From Planctomycetaceae bacterium (GTDB lineage Bacteria > Planctomycetota > Planctomycetia > Pirellulales > Pirellulaceae), in contig JAEUIQ010000001.1 of assembly GCA_016794985.1 (NCBI GenBank), positions 1-64,000 on the forward strand: a DNA stretch of 64,000 bases. The letters are read 5' to 3'. Position numbers and translations under genes: made by a program. Positions 6,882-16,068 of the stretch are shown one piece after another (position 1 is the first letter of the stretch; each line of letters opens with the position of its first letter). The notes under the pieces were generated by a model. It made no database searches, was not told the DNA's origin, and saw only the letters and a list, made by a program, of their open reading frames with translations.

Positions 6882-9755
6882 CTATTCGAAGTCTTCGTTC
6901 GAGTCCGTTTCGTCGTCCGCGATCTCTTCCTCGAACGACTCTTCAGTCAACTCGGCCAAATCCAAGTCGTCAGCTGGTGGTGTGGAGCGTGCGACGGAAC
7001 TTGGTAGCGAGTCACCGATCACCGGGCTGCCCGAGATCGGGTCGCCATCGGTGGAGTCGTCGTCTTCTTTAGCGACACGAACCACGGCGGCCAAGGTATC
7101 CGCTTCGTCCAAGCGCATGATGCGAACGCCTTGGGTATTGCGTCCGATGGTGCTGATTTCTTGGGCGGCCATGCGTTGGATCTTGCCGCGCGTGGTCATC
7201 ATCAGGATCTCATCAGCGTCGGTAACGGAAACGATCCCGATCACACGGCCGTTCCGCTCGGTGGCTTTGATGTCGCGTACGCCTTTGCCACCGCGTCGTT
7301 GGACTCGGTAGCGATTCGAGCTGCTGCCGTTTTCATCGTCGCCTTCGTCTTCTGCCACTTCGACGACCTCTGTTACTTCGGCCGTCGTGTCGACCGTTTC
7401 TTGGTCTTCGCTTTCGTCGCCTAACTCTTGTTCCGGCGGTGGGGAATTGGGACCAAACAACGTCCGCTTGCCGTAGCCGTTTTCGCAAACGGTCAACAGC
7501 GTCGCCTCGGGATCCGCGACCACCATGCCGACCAACACGTCCCCCTTGGTCAGTGAAATTCCTTTCACGCCGCTGGTGTTGCGGCCCATGGGTCGCGCGT
7601 CCGCTTGCGAGAAACGAATCGCCATGCCCTTTTGCGTGGCCAACAACAGTTCGTCACCTGTTTTGCAAACGGCGATATCGATCAGTTCGTCGTCCTCGCG
7701 TAACTTGATCGCGATGATGCCGCCCTTTTTGGGTCGGCTGTAGGCCTTGAGTTCTGTTTTCTTGACCAAGCCTTTCTTCGTCGCCATAACCAAATAATGT
7801 TCCGGCAAATCGAAGTTGCGAATCGCGCGGCAGTCCGCCACTTGTTCGCCTTCGGCCAGTTCCAACAAATTGACCAGAGCCCGGCCCTTGCGATCACGAT
7901 CCAACTCGGGCAGTTCGTAAACCTTCAGCCAATAGACCTTGCCGCGAGTAGTAAAGAACAACAAGTAGTCGTGCGTGCTGGCGACGAACAAGTGCCGAAT
8001 AGGATCTTCGTCCTCGACTTTCGCTCCCTTGATGCCTTTGCCGCCGCGACGTTGAGCGCGGTAGACACTGCTGGGGGTGCGTTTGATGTAACCGCGGTGC
8101 GAGATCGAGACCACCATGTTTTCTTCGGTGATCAAGTCTTCCAGGCCAATGTTGTTGACTTCTTCGCCCGTGATTTCCGTGCGGCGTTTGTCCGCGTACT
8201 TTTGGCGGATCTCGACCAAGTCATCGCGAATCATGCCCATCATGATTTTTTCGTCGGACAGGATCCGCAGGTATTCGAGAATTTCGGCCAACAGGGCTTT
8301 GAACTCGTCGGCCAACTTCTCTTGTTCCAAGTTGACCAACTGCCCCAAGGTCATTCGCAAGATCGCATCCGCTTGGACGCCCGTCAGATAATAGATATCG
8401 GACACACCGCGTTCTTGTTGGAAGGCCGTGAAGCCTTCCTCGCCCAAAGCACGGCCCAGCATCGAGGCGGGGCATTCGACACCCATCAAACGCTCTTTCG
8501 CTTCGGCTTGGGTCTTGGACTTGCGAATGATCGCGATGATTTGGTCCAAGTCGGCCATGGCCAACAGCAAACCTTCGACGGTGTGCTTGCGGCGTCGCGC
8601 CCGCGTCAACAAGAAGTTCGTACGGCGCCGAATCACTTCCAGGCGATGCCGCAGAAATTCTTCGAGCATGTTCTTGATGGTCAACTCGCGCGGCTTGCCG
8701 TCCACCAACGCCAGGAAGATCATCGAGTAGGTCGATTGGAGCGGCGAGAACTGATACAATTGGTTCAAGATGACATCGGGATCGGCGTCGGACTTCAGTT
8801 CGATCCACAGCTTGACCGGTTCGTTCAGGTCGCTGAGGTCTTTAATCGCCGAGATACCTTTGATGCGGTCGGTCTTGACCAAGGCAGCGATCTTTTCCAC
8901 GACCGAATCACGCGTCAATTGATACGGGATATCATTGACGACGATGCGATAGCGATTCTTCTTGTATTCTTCGATCGTGCAATGCGATCGCACAACGATG
9001 CTGCTGCGACCGGTATGGTACGCTCGTTGAATGCCGCTGCGTCCACAGATGATGCCGCCGGTGGGGAAGTCGGGGCCGGGCAACACCCGCATGATTTCCA
9101 TGATCGAAACCGACGGTTTATCGATCAGCAAGATCAGGGCGTCACAAACTTCGCCCAAGTTGTGTGGCGGGATGCTGGTCGCCATACTGACTGCGATACC
9201 GGACGAGCCATTGACCAACAGGTTCGGCAGCTTGCTGGGCAAAACGGTCGGCTCGGTGCGAACTTCGTCGTAAGTGGGGACGAAGTCAACGGTCGCCAAC
9301 TTCAAATCTTCCAACATCATGGCGGCGAAGGGCGACATCCGAGCTTCGGTGTACCGCATGGCCGCTGGTGGCAAACCGGCAATCGAGCCAAAGTTCCCTT
9401 GTTTATCGACCAACAGGTACCGCATGTTCCATTCTTGAGCCATGCGGACCAAGGTCGGATAAATCACGGCCTCGCCGTGCGGATGGTAGTTACCCGAGGT
9501 ATCACCGGAGATTTTCGCGCACTTGACCCGTTTGGCCCCTGGAGTCAAATTCAAGTCGTTCATGGCGACCAAAATCCGCCGCTGGGAGGGCTTCAACCCG
9601 TCCCGGACATCGGGCAGGGCGCGGCTGACAATCACGCTCATCGCGTAGGTCAAATAGCTATCTTTGAGCTCTTCATGAATGGGTTGGGGAACGATCAAGC
9701 CGCCCGGATTGATAGGGTTGGGGGACGGGTTGGGATTGGAATCTTCGTTCGACAA
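6882..9755 (-). CDS. gyrA: DNA gyrase subunit A
   Basis: Type IIA topoisomerase subunit that breaks and rejoins DNA for negative supercoiling with GyrB. The 957-residue product has the winged-helix breakage domain with catalytic Tyr135 in AAMRYTEAR, the tower and coiled coil, and a C-terminal beta-pinwheel. The GyrA box QRRGGKG (568-574) marks it as gyrase rather than topoisomerase IV. Two oddities: the quinolone-determining region reads [11 protein letters not shown], with Ala96 and Pro100 where E. coli has Ser83 and Asp87; and an acidic insert (about 770-813) precedes a second perfect QRRGGKG (819-825). The C-terminal tail is strongly acidic. Start is TTG at 9755 with AAGGG about ten bases upstream; no ATG fits before the conserved [16 protein letters not shown]. 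It is unlinked to gyrB here. Confidence 0.97.
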   Translation of the reverse strand: MSNEDSNPNPSPNPINPGGLIVPQPIHEELKDSYLTYAMSVIVSRALPDVRDGLKPSQRRILVAMNDLNLTPGAKRVKCAKISGDTSGNYHPHGEAVIYPTLVRMAQEWNMRYLLVDKQGNFGSIAGLPPAAMRYTEARMSPFAAMMLEDLKLATVDFVPTYDEVRTEPTVLPSKLPNLLVNGSSGIAVSMATSIPPHNLGEVCDALILLIDKPSVSIMEIMRVLPGPDFPTGGIICGRSGIQRAYHTGRSSIVVRSHCTIEEYKKNRYRIVVNDIPYQLTRDSVVEKIAALVKTDRIKGISAIKDLSDLNEPVKLWIELKSDADPDVILNQLYQFSPLQSTYSMIFLALVDGKPRELTIKNMLEEFLRHRLEVIRRRTNFLLTRARRRKHTVEGLLLAMADLDQIIAIIRKSKTQAEAKERLMGVECPASMLGRALGEEGFTAFQQERGVSDIYYLTGVQADAILRMTLGQLVNLEQEKLADEFKALLAEILEYLRILSDEKIMMGMIRDDLVEIRQKYADKRRTEITGEEVNNIGLEDLITEENMVVSISHRGYIKRTPSSVYRAQRRGGKGIKGAKVEDEDPIRHLFVASTHDYLLFFTTRGKVYWLKVYELPELDRDRKGRALVNLLELAEGEQVADCRAIRNFDLPEHYLVMATKKGLVKKTELKAYSRPKKGGIIAIKLREDDELIDIAVCKTGDELLLATQKGMAIRFSQADARPMGRNTSGVKGISLTKGDVLVGMVVADPEATLLTVCENGYGKRTLFGPNSPPPEQELGDESEDQETVDTTAEVTEVVEVAEDEGDDENGSSSNRYRVQRRGGKGVRDIKATERNGRVIGIVSVTDADEILMMTTRGKIQRMAAQEISTIGRNTQGVRIMRLDEADTLAAVVRVAKEDDDSTDGDPISGSPVIGDSLPSSVARSTPPADDLDLAELTEESFEEEIADDETDSNEDFE

Positions 9756-9780
9756 GGCGCTGGCCCTTCAGAATGATTGC

Positions 9781-9804
9781 AAACAGCCGAAAAACAGGCT
9801 GTTT
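9781..9804. terminator. Hairpin between DUF454 gene and gyrA
   Basis: AAACAGCC (9781-9788) pairs with GGCTGTTT (9797-9804). It lies after the thrS operon and just before gyrA on the minus strand; the T run is on the plus-strand side, so terminator function for the minus-strand operon is uncertain. Confidence 0.35.
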
Positions 9805-9913
9805 TTCGCGATTTTTGCCACACTGAAATGTACCAAATCAAGCCCGTTTTCTCAACCGCCCCCACGATGTTTGCCAGCCCACCGCAGGCACTGAATTAAT
9901 ATTCAACTTGATT

Positions 9914-10342
9914 CTATTTTCGAATGACGTGGCGACGCGGAATTGTGGGTAGGGACCAGACGACGACCAGTCCGATGAGCAAGAGAACAAACACAAGCAC
10001 CTGAATCCACCACGCGCCGTTGCCGAGCCATAACCCGCCGCCACCGGACGCCACCGCGACCAACGAAGCCCAGATTTTGACCTCGAGACGGACCCCCCGA
10101 TGCTCCTCCCAGTCGCGGAGGTATCTGCCAAACACAGGCAGCCGATGGACCCGCTGATTTAGTTCGGGCCAAGATCGGGCTAGAAAATAAGTCGCTAACA
10201 ACAAGAACGGCGTCGTGGGTAGCACCGGCAAATAGGCACCGGCCAGTCCCAATCCGGCCATCAACATTCCCAGCAGAACGTACACCCAACGCCACCACGG
10301 AGATACCAGTCGTGGCTGAACCGGGTCGGGTGACTCACTCAC
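9914..10342 (-). CDS. DUF454 (YbaN-type) inner-membrane protein
   Basis: A 142-residue integral membrane protein with the YbaN/DUF454 signature: a first hydrophobic segment (WVYVLLGMLMAGLGLAGAYLP), the conserved LPTTPFLLLATYFLARSWP, the RLPVFGRYLRDWEEHRGV segment, and a hydrophobic hairpin at the C terminus. Function of the family is unknown; it often accompanies housekeeping operons. The GTG at 10342 overlaps the TGA of the preceding flavoprotein gene by four bases (GTGA), which argues for translational coupling and against the upstream extension of the frame to 10429. Third gene of the thrS operon. Confidence 0.8.
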   Translation of the reverse strand: MSESPDPVQPRLVSPWWRWVYVLLGMLMAGLGLAGAYLPVLPTTPFLLLATYFLARSWPELNQRVHRLPVFGRYLRDWEEHRGVRLEVKIWASLVAVASGGGGLWLGNGAWWIQVLVFVLLLIGLVVVWSLPTIPRRHVIRK

Positions 10343-10875
10343 CGCGTCGCACTCAATCGTTGCAGTTGTTCCAGAATCTCCGGCGGCTCGCTCATGCGTC
10401 CCTCGCCGCTGGTGCGACACGCCTGCCACCCGTTGTCTGGCCCAACAAAATGCACGCCGTCGGCTTGCAATTGACGCACGTTACGCTGCACGCTGATATG
10501 TTGCCACATCTCGCTGTTCATCGCTGGAGCGACCAACGTCGGTCCCGGAAACGCGACATACAACAAGCTCGCCAAGTCATCCGCCAAACCATGAGCCGCT
10601 TTGGCCAGCCAGTTGGCGGTCGCCGGAGCGATCACGACCACATCCGCCCACCGCGCTAACTCGATATGGGGACCCAAGGGAAACGCGGGGTCAAACATGT
10701 CGGTAACGACAGGCTTGGCCGACAACGCTGCGAACGTTGCCGGACCCACCATCTGCTGCGCGGCGGCCGTCATAACGACGCGCACGTCCCAAGCTTGCTT
10801 GACCAAGAGCGATACGAGTGCCGCTGACTTGTAAGCCGCGATCCCACCGGTCACTACGACAACGACTTTGGCCAT
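10339..10875 (-). CDS. CoaC-type flavoprotein (phosphopantothenoylcysteine decarboxylase domain)
   Basis: A 178-residue stand-alone HFCD flavoprotein: MAKVVVVVTGGIAAYKSAAL is the FMN-binding opening, AAQQMVGPATFAALS the substrate-side helix, PATANWLAKAAHGLADDL the PXMNXXMW-preceding core, and PAMNSEMWQHISVQRN carries the PxMNxxMW motif. The family removes CO2 from 4'-phosphopantothenoylcysteine in coenzyme A synthesis. In most bacteria it is fused to the CoaB synthetase; here CoaB is absent, so CoaB must be separate or this is another HFCD enzyme. The Cys expected in the substrate flap is present in NGWQACRTSGEGRM. ATG 10875 is preceded by GAGGAAG and lies 7 bp after the thrS stop; the upstream extension inside thrS is not used. 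Confidence 0.85.
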   Translation of the reverse strand: MAKVVVVVTGGIAAYKSAALVSLLVKQAWDVRVVMTAAAQQMVGPATFAALSAKPVVTDMFDPAFPLGPHIELARWADVVVIAPATANWLAKAAHGLADDLASLLYVAFPGPTLVAPAMNSEMWQHISVQRNVRQLQADGVHFVGPDNGWQACRTSGEGRMSEPPEILEQLQRLSATR

Positions 10876-10882
10876 GACTTCC

Positions 10883-12964
10883 TCAATACTCGTGACCGAC
10901 CACGGTGTCTGCGACCGGCGGTGCCAACTGTGCCACTTGCCGCACGCGTTTCTCACGAATTTCGTCCGTGAAACGCTCCAGCGCTTGGTCGACCGTCATC
11001 GCGCCCAGGTCACCTTCATGGCGATCACGAACGCTAACCGTTCCGGCTTCCGCGTCGCGCGGCCCGATCACCACCATGTACGGAACCTTTTCCAATTGTC
11101 CGTCGCGAATCTTCCCGCCCAATTTCTCGCCGCGATAGTCGCCTTGAACACGGAGCCCTGCAGCTTTGAACTTGGCTTCAACCGCCTGAGCATACTCCAC
11201 GCTCTTTTCGCTCACGGTCAGCAAACGAATTTGTTCCGGAGCCAACCACAAGGGGAACACACCTGCGAAGTGTTCAATCAACACGCCCACGAATCGCTCC
11301 ATGGAACCAAACGGGGCTCGATGGACCATGATCGGTCGATGGGGTTTGTTGTCGCTGCCAGTGTACGACAGATCAAAGCGTTCGGGCAAATTGTAGTCCA
11401 CTTGCACGGTTCCCAATTGCCAATGTCGCCCGATGCAATCGCGCACCACAAAGTCGATCTTGGGTCCGTAAAAAGCCGCTTCGCCTTTTTCTTCACTGAA
11501 GGGTTTGCCCAAAGTGGCCGCCGCTTGACGACAGGCCTCTTCGGCTTGTCGCCAATTCTCGTCGCTGCCGACGTACTTGTCGCTTTCAGGATCACGCAAG
11601 CCCACGCGAACGTGGTAATCGTCCATGCCCATCGCGGCAAACACGATCTTGACCAACTCCAAGCAGCCGCGAATCTCGTCCGCCAATTGATCTGGCCTAA
11701 CAAACAAGTGCGCGTCGTCTTGAGTAAAACCACGCACCCGAGTCAAACCGCCCAATTCACCGGATTGTTCGAAGCGGTACACCGTCCCGAATTCGGCCAA
11801 CCTGAGCGGCAAGTCCCGATAACTGCGCGGCTGCGATTGATAGATCTTGATATGATGCGGACAGTTCATCGGCTTGAGCAAGTAACCGTCGATGTCGCCC
11901 GACTTCATCATGTCGGCCAACTTCGCACAGTCGCAACCATCGTCAGCCAACGCTTTCAATTGATCGCGATCAATCAGCGGAGGGTATTGGCTGTCTTGAT
12001 AGTACGGAAAGTGACCGCTGGTGCGATACAAGTCCAACTTGCCCACATGCGGCGTAAAAACTTGGCTGTAGCCCTGGCGTTTCAAATGCTGGGAGATAAA
12101 GTCCTGTAACTCTTGCCGAACGATCGAGCCTTTCGGAGTCCACAGAATCAAGCCTTGACCAACCATGTCGTCGATGTGGAACAATCCCAACTGCCGACCC
12201 AAGACGCGATGATCGCGACGCTTGGCTTCTTCGATGCGTTGCAGATGCGCGTCCAAATCTTCTTGAGTAAAGAACGCGGTCGCGTACACTCGTTGCAAGA
12301 CCTGTCGCGATTGGTCGCCCTTCCAATAAGCCCCAGCGATGCTGAGCAACTTGCAAGCGCCGATCCATTTCGGCGACGGAATATGTGGGCCGCGACACAG
12401 ATCGACAAACTCGCCTTGTCGATAAAACGAGACCGTCTCGTGTTCGGCCAAACCCGACTGCAAGTGTTCGACTTTGAGTGGTTGATCCAATTGTTCGCAC
12501 AGTGCGATCGCTTCGTCCAGTCCGCGCTCGACTCGCTCGAAGGGTTCGTCCAAGGCGATCAGCTTCCGCATCTCGCTTTCGATCGCGGGAAAATCTTCCT
12601 CGGAGATCGGGCGTTCTAATTCAAAGTCGTAATAGAATCCGCCTTCGATGGTTGGTCCGAAGGCCAATTTGGTGCCCGGTCGCAGTCGCATGATGGCTCG
12701 AGCCATGATGTGGGCACAACTATGTCGCAGAACACCCAGCGCCGCCGGATCCTTCTTGGTCAAAATCTGCAGCGCCACGCTACGCCCCAGCGGCAACACA
12801 TAATCCAGCCCGACCACAACCCCGTCGACCACTGCGGCCACCGCCGCTTTCAACAAACCCGCACCGATCCCGGCAGCCACATCCCGGCAGGTCGCTCCTG
12901 CGGGAAACTGCTTGGCCGACCCATCGGGCAACTGAATCAAAACTTGCGAATCCATGACGGACAT
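10883..12964 (-). CDS. thrS: Threonyl-tRNA synthetase
   Basis: Class II synthetase charging tRNA-Thr. The 693 residues comprise an N-terminal TGS domain (1-70), the editing domain with HSCAH (H81, H85) and LCRGPH (C190, H194), the catalytic core with the zinc ligand Cys368 in KPMNCPHH and His419 in DDAHLF, and the anticodon-binding domain from about 585. Motif 2 is recognisable around RFEQSGELGGLTRVRGFTQ. Compared with E. coli there is an insertion of about 25-30 residues (roughly 328-358) with a Cys-Asp-Cys before motif 2. AAAGGAG lies eight bases before ATG 12964. First gene of an operon with the flavoprotein and DUF454 genes. No T-box is seen upstream. Confidence 0.97.
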   Translation of the reverse strand: MSVMDSQVLIQLPDGSAKQFPAGATCRDVAAGIGAGLLKAAVAAVVDGVVVGLDYVLPLGRSVALQILTKKDPAALGVLRHSCAHIMARAIMRLRPGTKLAFGPTIEGGFYYDFELERPISEEDFPAIESEMRKLIALDEPFERVERGLDEAIALCEQLDQPLKVEHLQSGLAEHETVSFYRQGEFVDLCRGPHIPSPKWIGACKLLSIAGAYWKGDQSRQVLQRVYATAFFTQEDLDAHLQRIEEAKRRDHRVLGRQLGLFHIDDMVGQGLILWTPKGSIVRQELQDFISQHLKRQGYSQVFTPHVGKLDLYRTSGHFPYYQDSQYPPLIDRDQLKALADDGCDCAKLADMMKSGDIDGYLLKPMNCPHHIKIYQSQPRSYRDLPLRLAEFGTVYRFEQSGELGGLTRVRGFTQDDAHLFVRPDQLADEIRGCLELVKIVFAAMGMDDYHVRVGLRDPESDKYVGSDENWRQAEEACRQAAATLGKPFSEEKGEAAFYGPKIDFVVRDCIGRHWQLGTVQVDYNLPERFDLSYTGSDNKPHRPIMVHRAPFGSMERFVGVLIEHFAGVFPLWLAPEQIRLLTVSEKSVEYAQAVEAKFKAAGLRVQGDYRGEKLGGKIRDGQLEKVPYMVVIGPRDAEAGTVSVRDRHEGDLGAMTVDQALERFTDEIREKRVRQVAQLAPPVADTVVGHEY

Positions 12965-13153
12965 TCAACGAACTCCTTTTTTCCAACTTTCCTCCGGAAA
13001 CTGGTCAACAAATCCAGCACCGAGGTTCGAAGGGTAGTTTACGGTTTTCCTCTGATTTTGGATACCGCTTCTTGGCCTGCGACTTTGTGCGATTCGAGTC
13101 CGGGCGGGCGCAGCGGGCCAGCATTGGACTGGCCGGCGACGATGGGCGTCGCA

Positions 13154-14035
13154 CTAACCTCGCATTATCGCCGCTAACTGGGCCCACAGCCACGATCCAA
13201 CCAAGACTCGGTCGGCACCCGCTGCCACGAGGTCCGTCATCGCGGACAAGTTACGAACTCCACCACCCGCCAATATCCGCAGCGCTGGGAAGTTCTGACG
13301 AACGGCGGCCAGCAAAGGGCCCGTGGTGGTTTTTTCCGCGCCGACGTCGGCTAGATTCAAGAGGAGCACTTCTTCAACGTGACGCGTGGATAACTCGGCC
13401 ACCAATTCCAAACACGTCCATTCGCGCCACGAGTTGGGGCGCTGTTCGTAGCGAGAAACGGGACGCGAGCCACCGCGTGCTTCGGCGCTGTCAAGTTCCG
13501 CGCCGGGGTGACCAAACCACAGCCATGTTTCGCCAACGCGCCAAAGGTCCAAGCTGACGGTCACCGGCCTCCATCGGTCGGAACTCAAACGCTGGAACAG
13601 CTCCCGCGGCGACGAACAGGATTCTGTTCCCAAGATCGGACGAAAATTCGGTCCTAGGCTTGGGCGAAGTTCTTGGGCGTGGGAGGCTTGCCCGCGAATG
13701 GCGGGGTTTGTCATGGTGGCGTTTGTCACTGCGGCGTTTGTCATGTCGCCGCGATCGAACCAGAGCGTGAAGCCTTGGTCGAGAATCGCCCGCGCCAGTT
13801 CAGCCGCTCCGGTATCGTGCCCACCCTGGAGCAGATTCAAATCGGCCAAGTAAAATTGATGGACGCCCCAGCGTTGATGCAGCTCTGAAACTAGTTCGAA
13901 TGGGCTGAGCCCGTCGAGGCTGGGGTAGGTTGCGGACAAAGGCCGATAGTTCGCGCGGCGGCCACCACGGGCGTGAACCAAGTGGCCATCCAGCCAGTCC
14001 AAAACAGCGACTTGTCGATCGATCAAGGTTGGCAT
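13154..14035 (-). CDS. HisA/HisF-related TIM-barrel protein
   Basis: A 293-residue protein related to phosphoribosyl isomerase HisA: it starts MPTLIDRQVAVLDWLDGHLVHARGG, has the F-strand VHQFYLADLNLLQGG, and ends with the phosphate-binding ILAGGGVRNLSAMTDLVAAGADRVLVGSWLW. It lacks parts of true HisA, so it is better placed with the HisA-like proteins linked to tetrahydromethanopterin C1 metabolism in planctomycetes and methylotrophs; that link is from family knowledge, not from neighbours here. A short TN-rich direct repeat (TNAAVTNATMTN) lies mid-protein. ATG 14035 is preferred over an upstream TTG at 14074. It is divergent from glgA, 134 bp away. Confidence 0.75.
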   Translation of the reverse strand: MPTLIDRQVAVLDWLDGHLVHARGGRRANYRPLSATYPSLDGLSPFELVSELHQRWGVHQFYLADLNLLQGGHDTGAAELARAILDQGFTLWFDRGDMTNAAVTNATMTNPAIRGQASHAQELRPSLGPNFRPILGTESCSSPRELFQRLSSDRWRPVTVSLDLWRVGETWLWFGHPGAELDSAEARGGSRPVSRYEQRPNSWREWTCLELVAELSTRHVEEVLLLNLADVGAEKTTTGPLLAAVRQNFPALRILAGGGVRNLSAMTDLVAAGADRVLVGSWLWAQLAAIMRG

Positions 14036-14169
14036 CGGGCAGGTTGTAGCAGTTGGGCAAGTTAAATGTGGCAAAAAATCATCGTGGGCCGCGAATTGAA
14101 TTGGCAGACGCTGGATTGCAAGCTAAATGCAGCGGCGCCACCCATTCCCTTTTGCTAACCGAGTCGATC

Positions 14170-15663
14170 GTGAACGTACTATTTGCCAGCAGCGAAGCCG
14201 TTCCCTTTGCCAAGACCGGCGGTCTCGCGGATGTTTCCGGCACCTTGCCAGCCGCGCTGCGCCAACACGGCGTCAACACGTGCTTGTTCATGCCGGCTTA
14301 CCGCTGCGTGTACAAGTCGGGCCAGCCCATCGAACGCACTGGCATTTACTTCGACATTCCCATCGGCTCCAAGCTAGTCTCCGGCCACCTGCTGCGTTCC
14401 ACGCTGCCTGGCTCGGATGTCCCAGTCTATCTGGTCGATCAGCCCCAGTATTATGATCGCGATGGTTTGTACAACGAACAAGGCCGCGACTACAACGACA
14501 ATTGCGAGCGTTACGTCTTTTTCTGCCGAGCCGTCGTCGAGGCCATTCGCTTGTTAGATTTGCATGTCGATGTGGTGCATGCCAACGATTGGCAAACCGG
14601 TTTGATCCCGGCATTGTTGAGTACCGAATATCACAATGCGGAACGCTATCGATCCATCACGACCCTGTTTACGATTCATAACATGGCTTACCAGGGTCAA
14701 TTCTGGCACTGGGACATGTTGTTGACAGGCTTGGATTGGAAGTATTTCAATTGGCAACAGATGGAATGTCACGGAAGATTGAACTTGCTCAAGACCGGCA
14801 TTGTCTTCTCGCACACGATCAGTGCGGTTTCTCCTCGATACGCTTTGGAGATTCAACACGAACCCATGGGTTGTGGATTGGCCGGAGTGCTCCGCGATCG
14901 GCAGGATGTGCTCAAAGGTGTGATCAACGGCATTGATGATCAAGCGTGGAACCCCGGGACCGACTCTAGTCTGGCGAGTCGTTACGATGTCCATACTTGG
15001 CGAGCCGGGAAGGCGGCCAACAAGCAGTTCTTGCAGCAGAAGTTTGGTTTAGAGCAGCGAGCCAACGTGCCGTTGATCGGATCGGTCGGTCGCTTGGTCA
15101 GCCAAAAAGGTTGGGAATTGATTTTGAAGATTCTGCCGCAATGGTTGCGTTCGCAAGAAGCCCAATGGATCGTGCTTGGCACTGGCGATCCGACCTTGGA
15201 GCGACACCTGCGGACACTCGCGGCGGAATTCCCGCATCGATTGGCAGTGCAATTCGCGTTCAGTGACGATCTGGCCCATCAAATCGAAGCGGGCAGTGAC
15301 ATGTTCCTAATGCCTAGCCAGTACGAGCCCTGTGGACTGAATCAACTGTATAGCCTGCGTTACGGCAGTGTGCCCGTGGTTCGGGAAACCGGTGGATTGG
15401 CAGACACGATCGTAGACTTCGAGCGTGGTTCCCCAGGGACTCCGGCTAACGGATTTTCGTTTGCCCAATGGGATCCCGGCGACTTGAACCGAACGTTGCA
15501 ACGAGCGCTGCAAGTCTATTATCAATCGCCCGAAGACTGGGCTCGATTGGTTGAAACCGGGATGCGACAGGATTGGTCGTGGCATGCCTCGGCCGCCAAG
15601 TACGTGCAGTTGTATCAAAGCACCATCGCGCGCCGCCATCAAATGCACGCATCGATCGGTTAG
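14170..15663 (+). CDS. glgA: Glycogen synthase (ADP-glucose type)
   Basis: GT5-family, GT-B fold enzyme that extends alpha-1,4-glucan from ADP-glucose. The 497-residue product begins VNVLFASSEAVPFAKTGGLADV, containing the KTGGL nucleotide-sugar motif, and has DVVHANDWQTGLIPALL and TIHNMAYQG in the N-terminal domain. The C-terminal domain carries MPSQYEPCGLNQLYSLRYG with the E-x7-E type acidic pair and RETGGLADTI. Length is as usual for GlgA. The GTG at 14170 is chosen because the conserved N terminus starts there; the frame is open further back but unconserved. It stands alone, with a repeat-rich gap behind it. Confidence 0.95.
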   Translation: MNVLFASSEAVPFAKTGGLADVSGTLPAALRQHGVNTCLFMPAYRCVYKSGQPIERTGIYFDIPIGSKLVSGHLLRSTLPGSDVPVYLVDQPQYYDRDGLYNEQGRDYNDNCERYVFFCRAVVEAIRLLDLHVDVVHANDWQTGLIPALLSTEYHNAERYRSITTLFTIHNMAYQGQFWHWDMLLTGLDWKYFNWQQMECHGRLNLLKTGIVFSHTISAVSPRYALEIQHEPMGCGLAGVLRDRQDVLKGVINGIDDQAWNPGTDSSLASRYDVHTWRAGKAANKQFLQQKFGLEQRANVPLIGSVGRLVSQKGWELILKILPQWLRSQEAQWIVLGTGDPTLERHLRTLAAEFPHRLAVQFAFSDDLAHQIEAGSDMFLMPSQYEPCGLNQLYSLRYGSVPVVRETGGLADTIVDFERGSPGTPANGFSFAQWDPGDLNRTLQRALQVYYQSPEDWARLVETGMRQDWSWHASAAKYVQLYQSTIARRHQMHASIG

Positions 15664-15941
15664 TATCCGCCCATGACTCGGTGCCGGCAGTGACTTCATC
15701 GTGTCAGTGATCCAGCCGCGTCGGATTGGCTTGACGCGAAGTTGCTGCGTGGAAGAAGTTATCCGGGAAAACACTATCCGGTGGCACTCGGCATTCAAGT
15801 TGTTGGCAAGGTGAGTCCACGAGCACGAACCACGTGGAGCAAGATCGGTCCCGAGCGTTCCTTGCCGCGTGGGAACGTTGTATGCTCTCCGTTGGCTGGC
15901 GCTGTAATGTCGTTTGGCCTTGGAGTCCCCACCCGGAGCCC
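15664..15941. other. Gap behind glgA
   Basis: About 280 bp with no convincing gene or terminator between the glgA stop and the palindromic element. The sequence from about 15830 is GC-rich with short inverted repeats. Confidence 0.4.
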
Positions 15942-16031
15942 AACGCTGTGAAACATTTTTCCGGAGAACACCGGCCCGAACGGTCCGACACAGGTGGTGA
16001 GCGTCAACATTTAAAAATGCTTCACAGCGTC
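15942..16031. repeat. Dispersed palindromic element, copy 4 (complete, with inverted ends)
   Basis: The left end AACGCTGTGAAACATTTTT (15942-15960) and the right end AAAAATGCTTCACAGCGT (16013-16030) are inverted repeats about 19 bp long. Between them is the palindromic core GGCCCGAACGGTCCGACAC. At about 90 bp it looks like a small non-coding mobile or REP-like unit, and it is the cleanest copy in the window. Confidence 0.75.
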
Positions 16032-16068
16032 GCCCGGACTCCCGGCCCGCGATAGTGCCGATTTCAAA

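Noticed and set aside
7797..9776. 659-codon frame antisense to gyrA (and similar long ones opposite thrS, rpsA and the beta-propeller gene)
   Set aside because: Composition follows the codon bias of the sense gene, with no conserved motifs or start signals.
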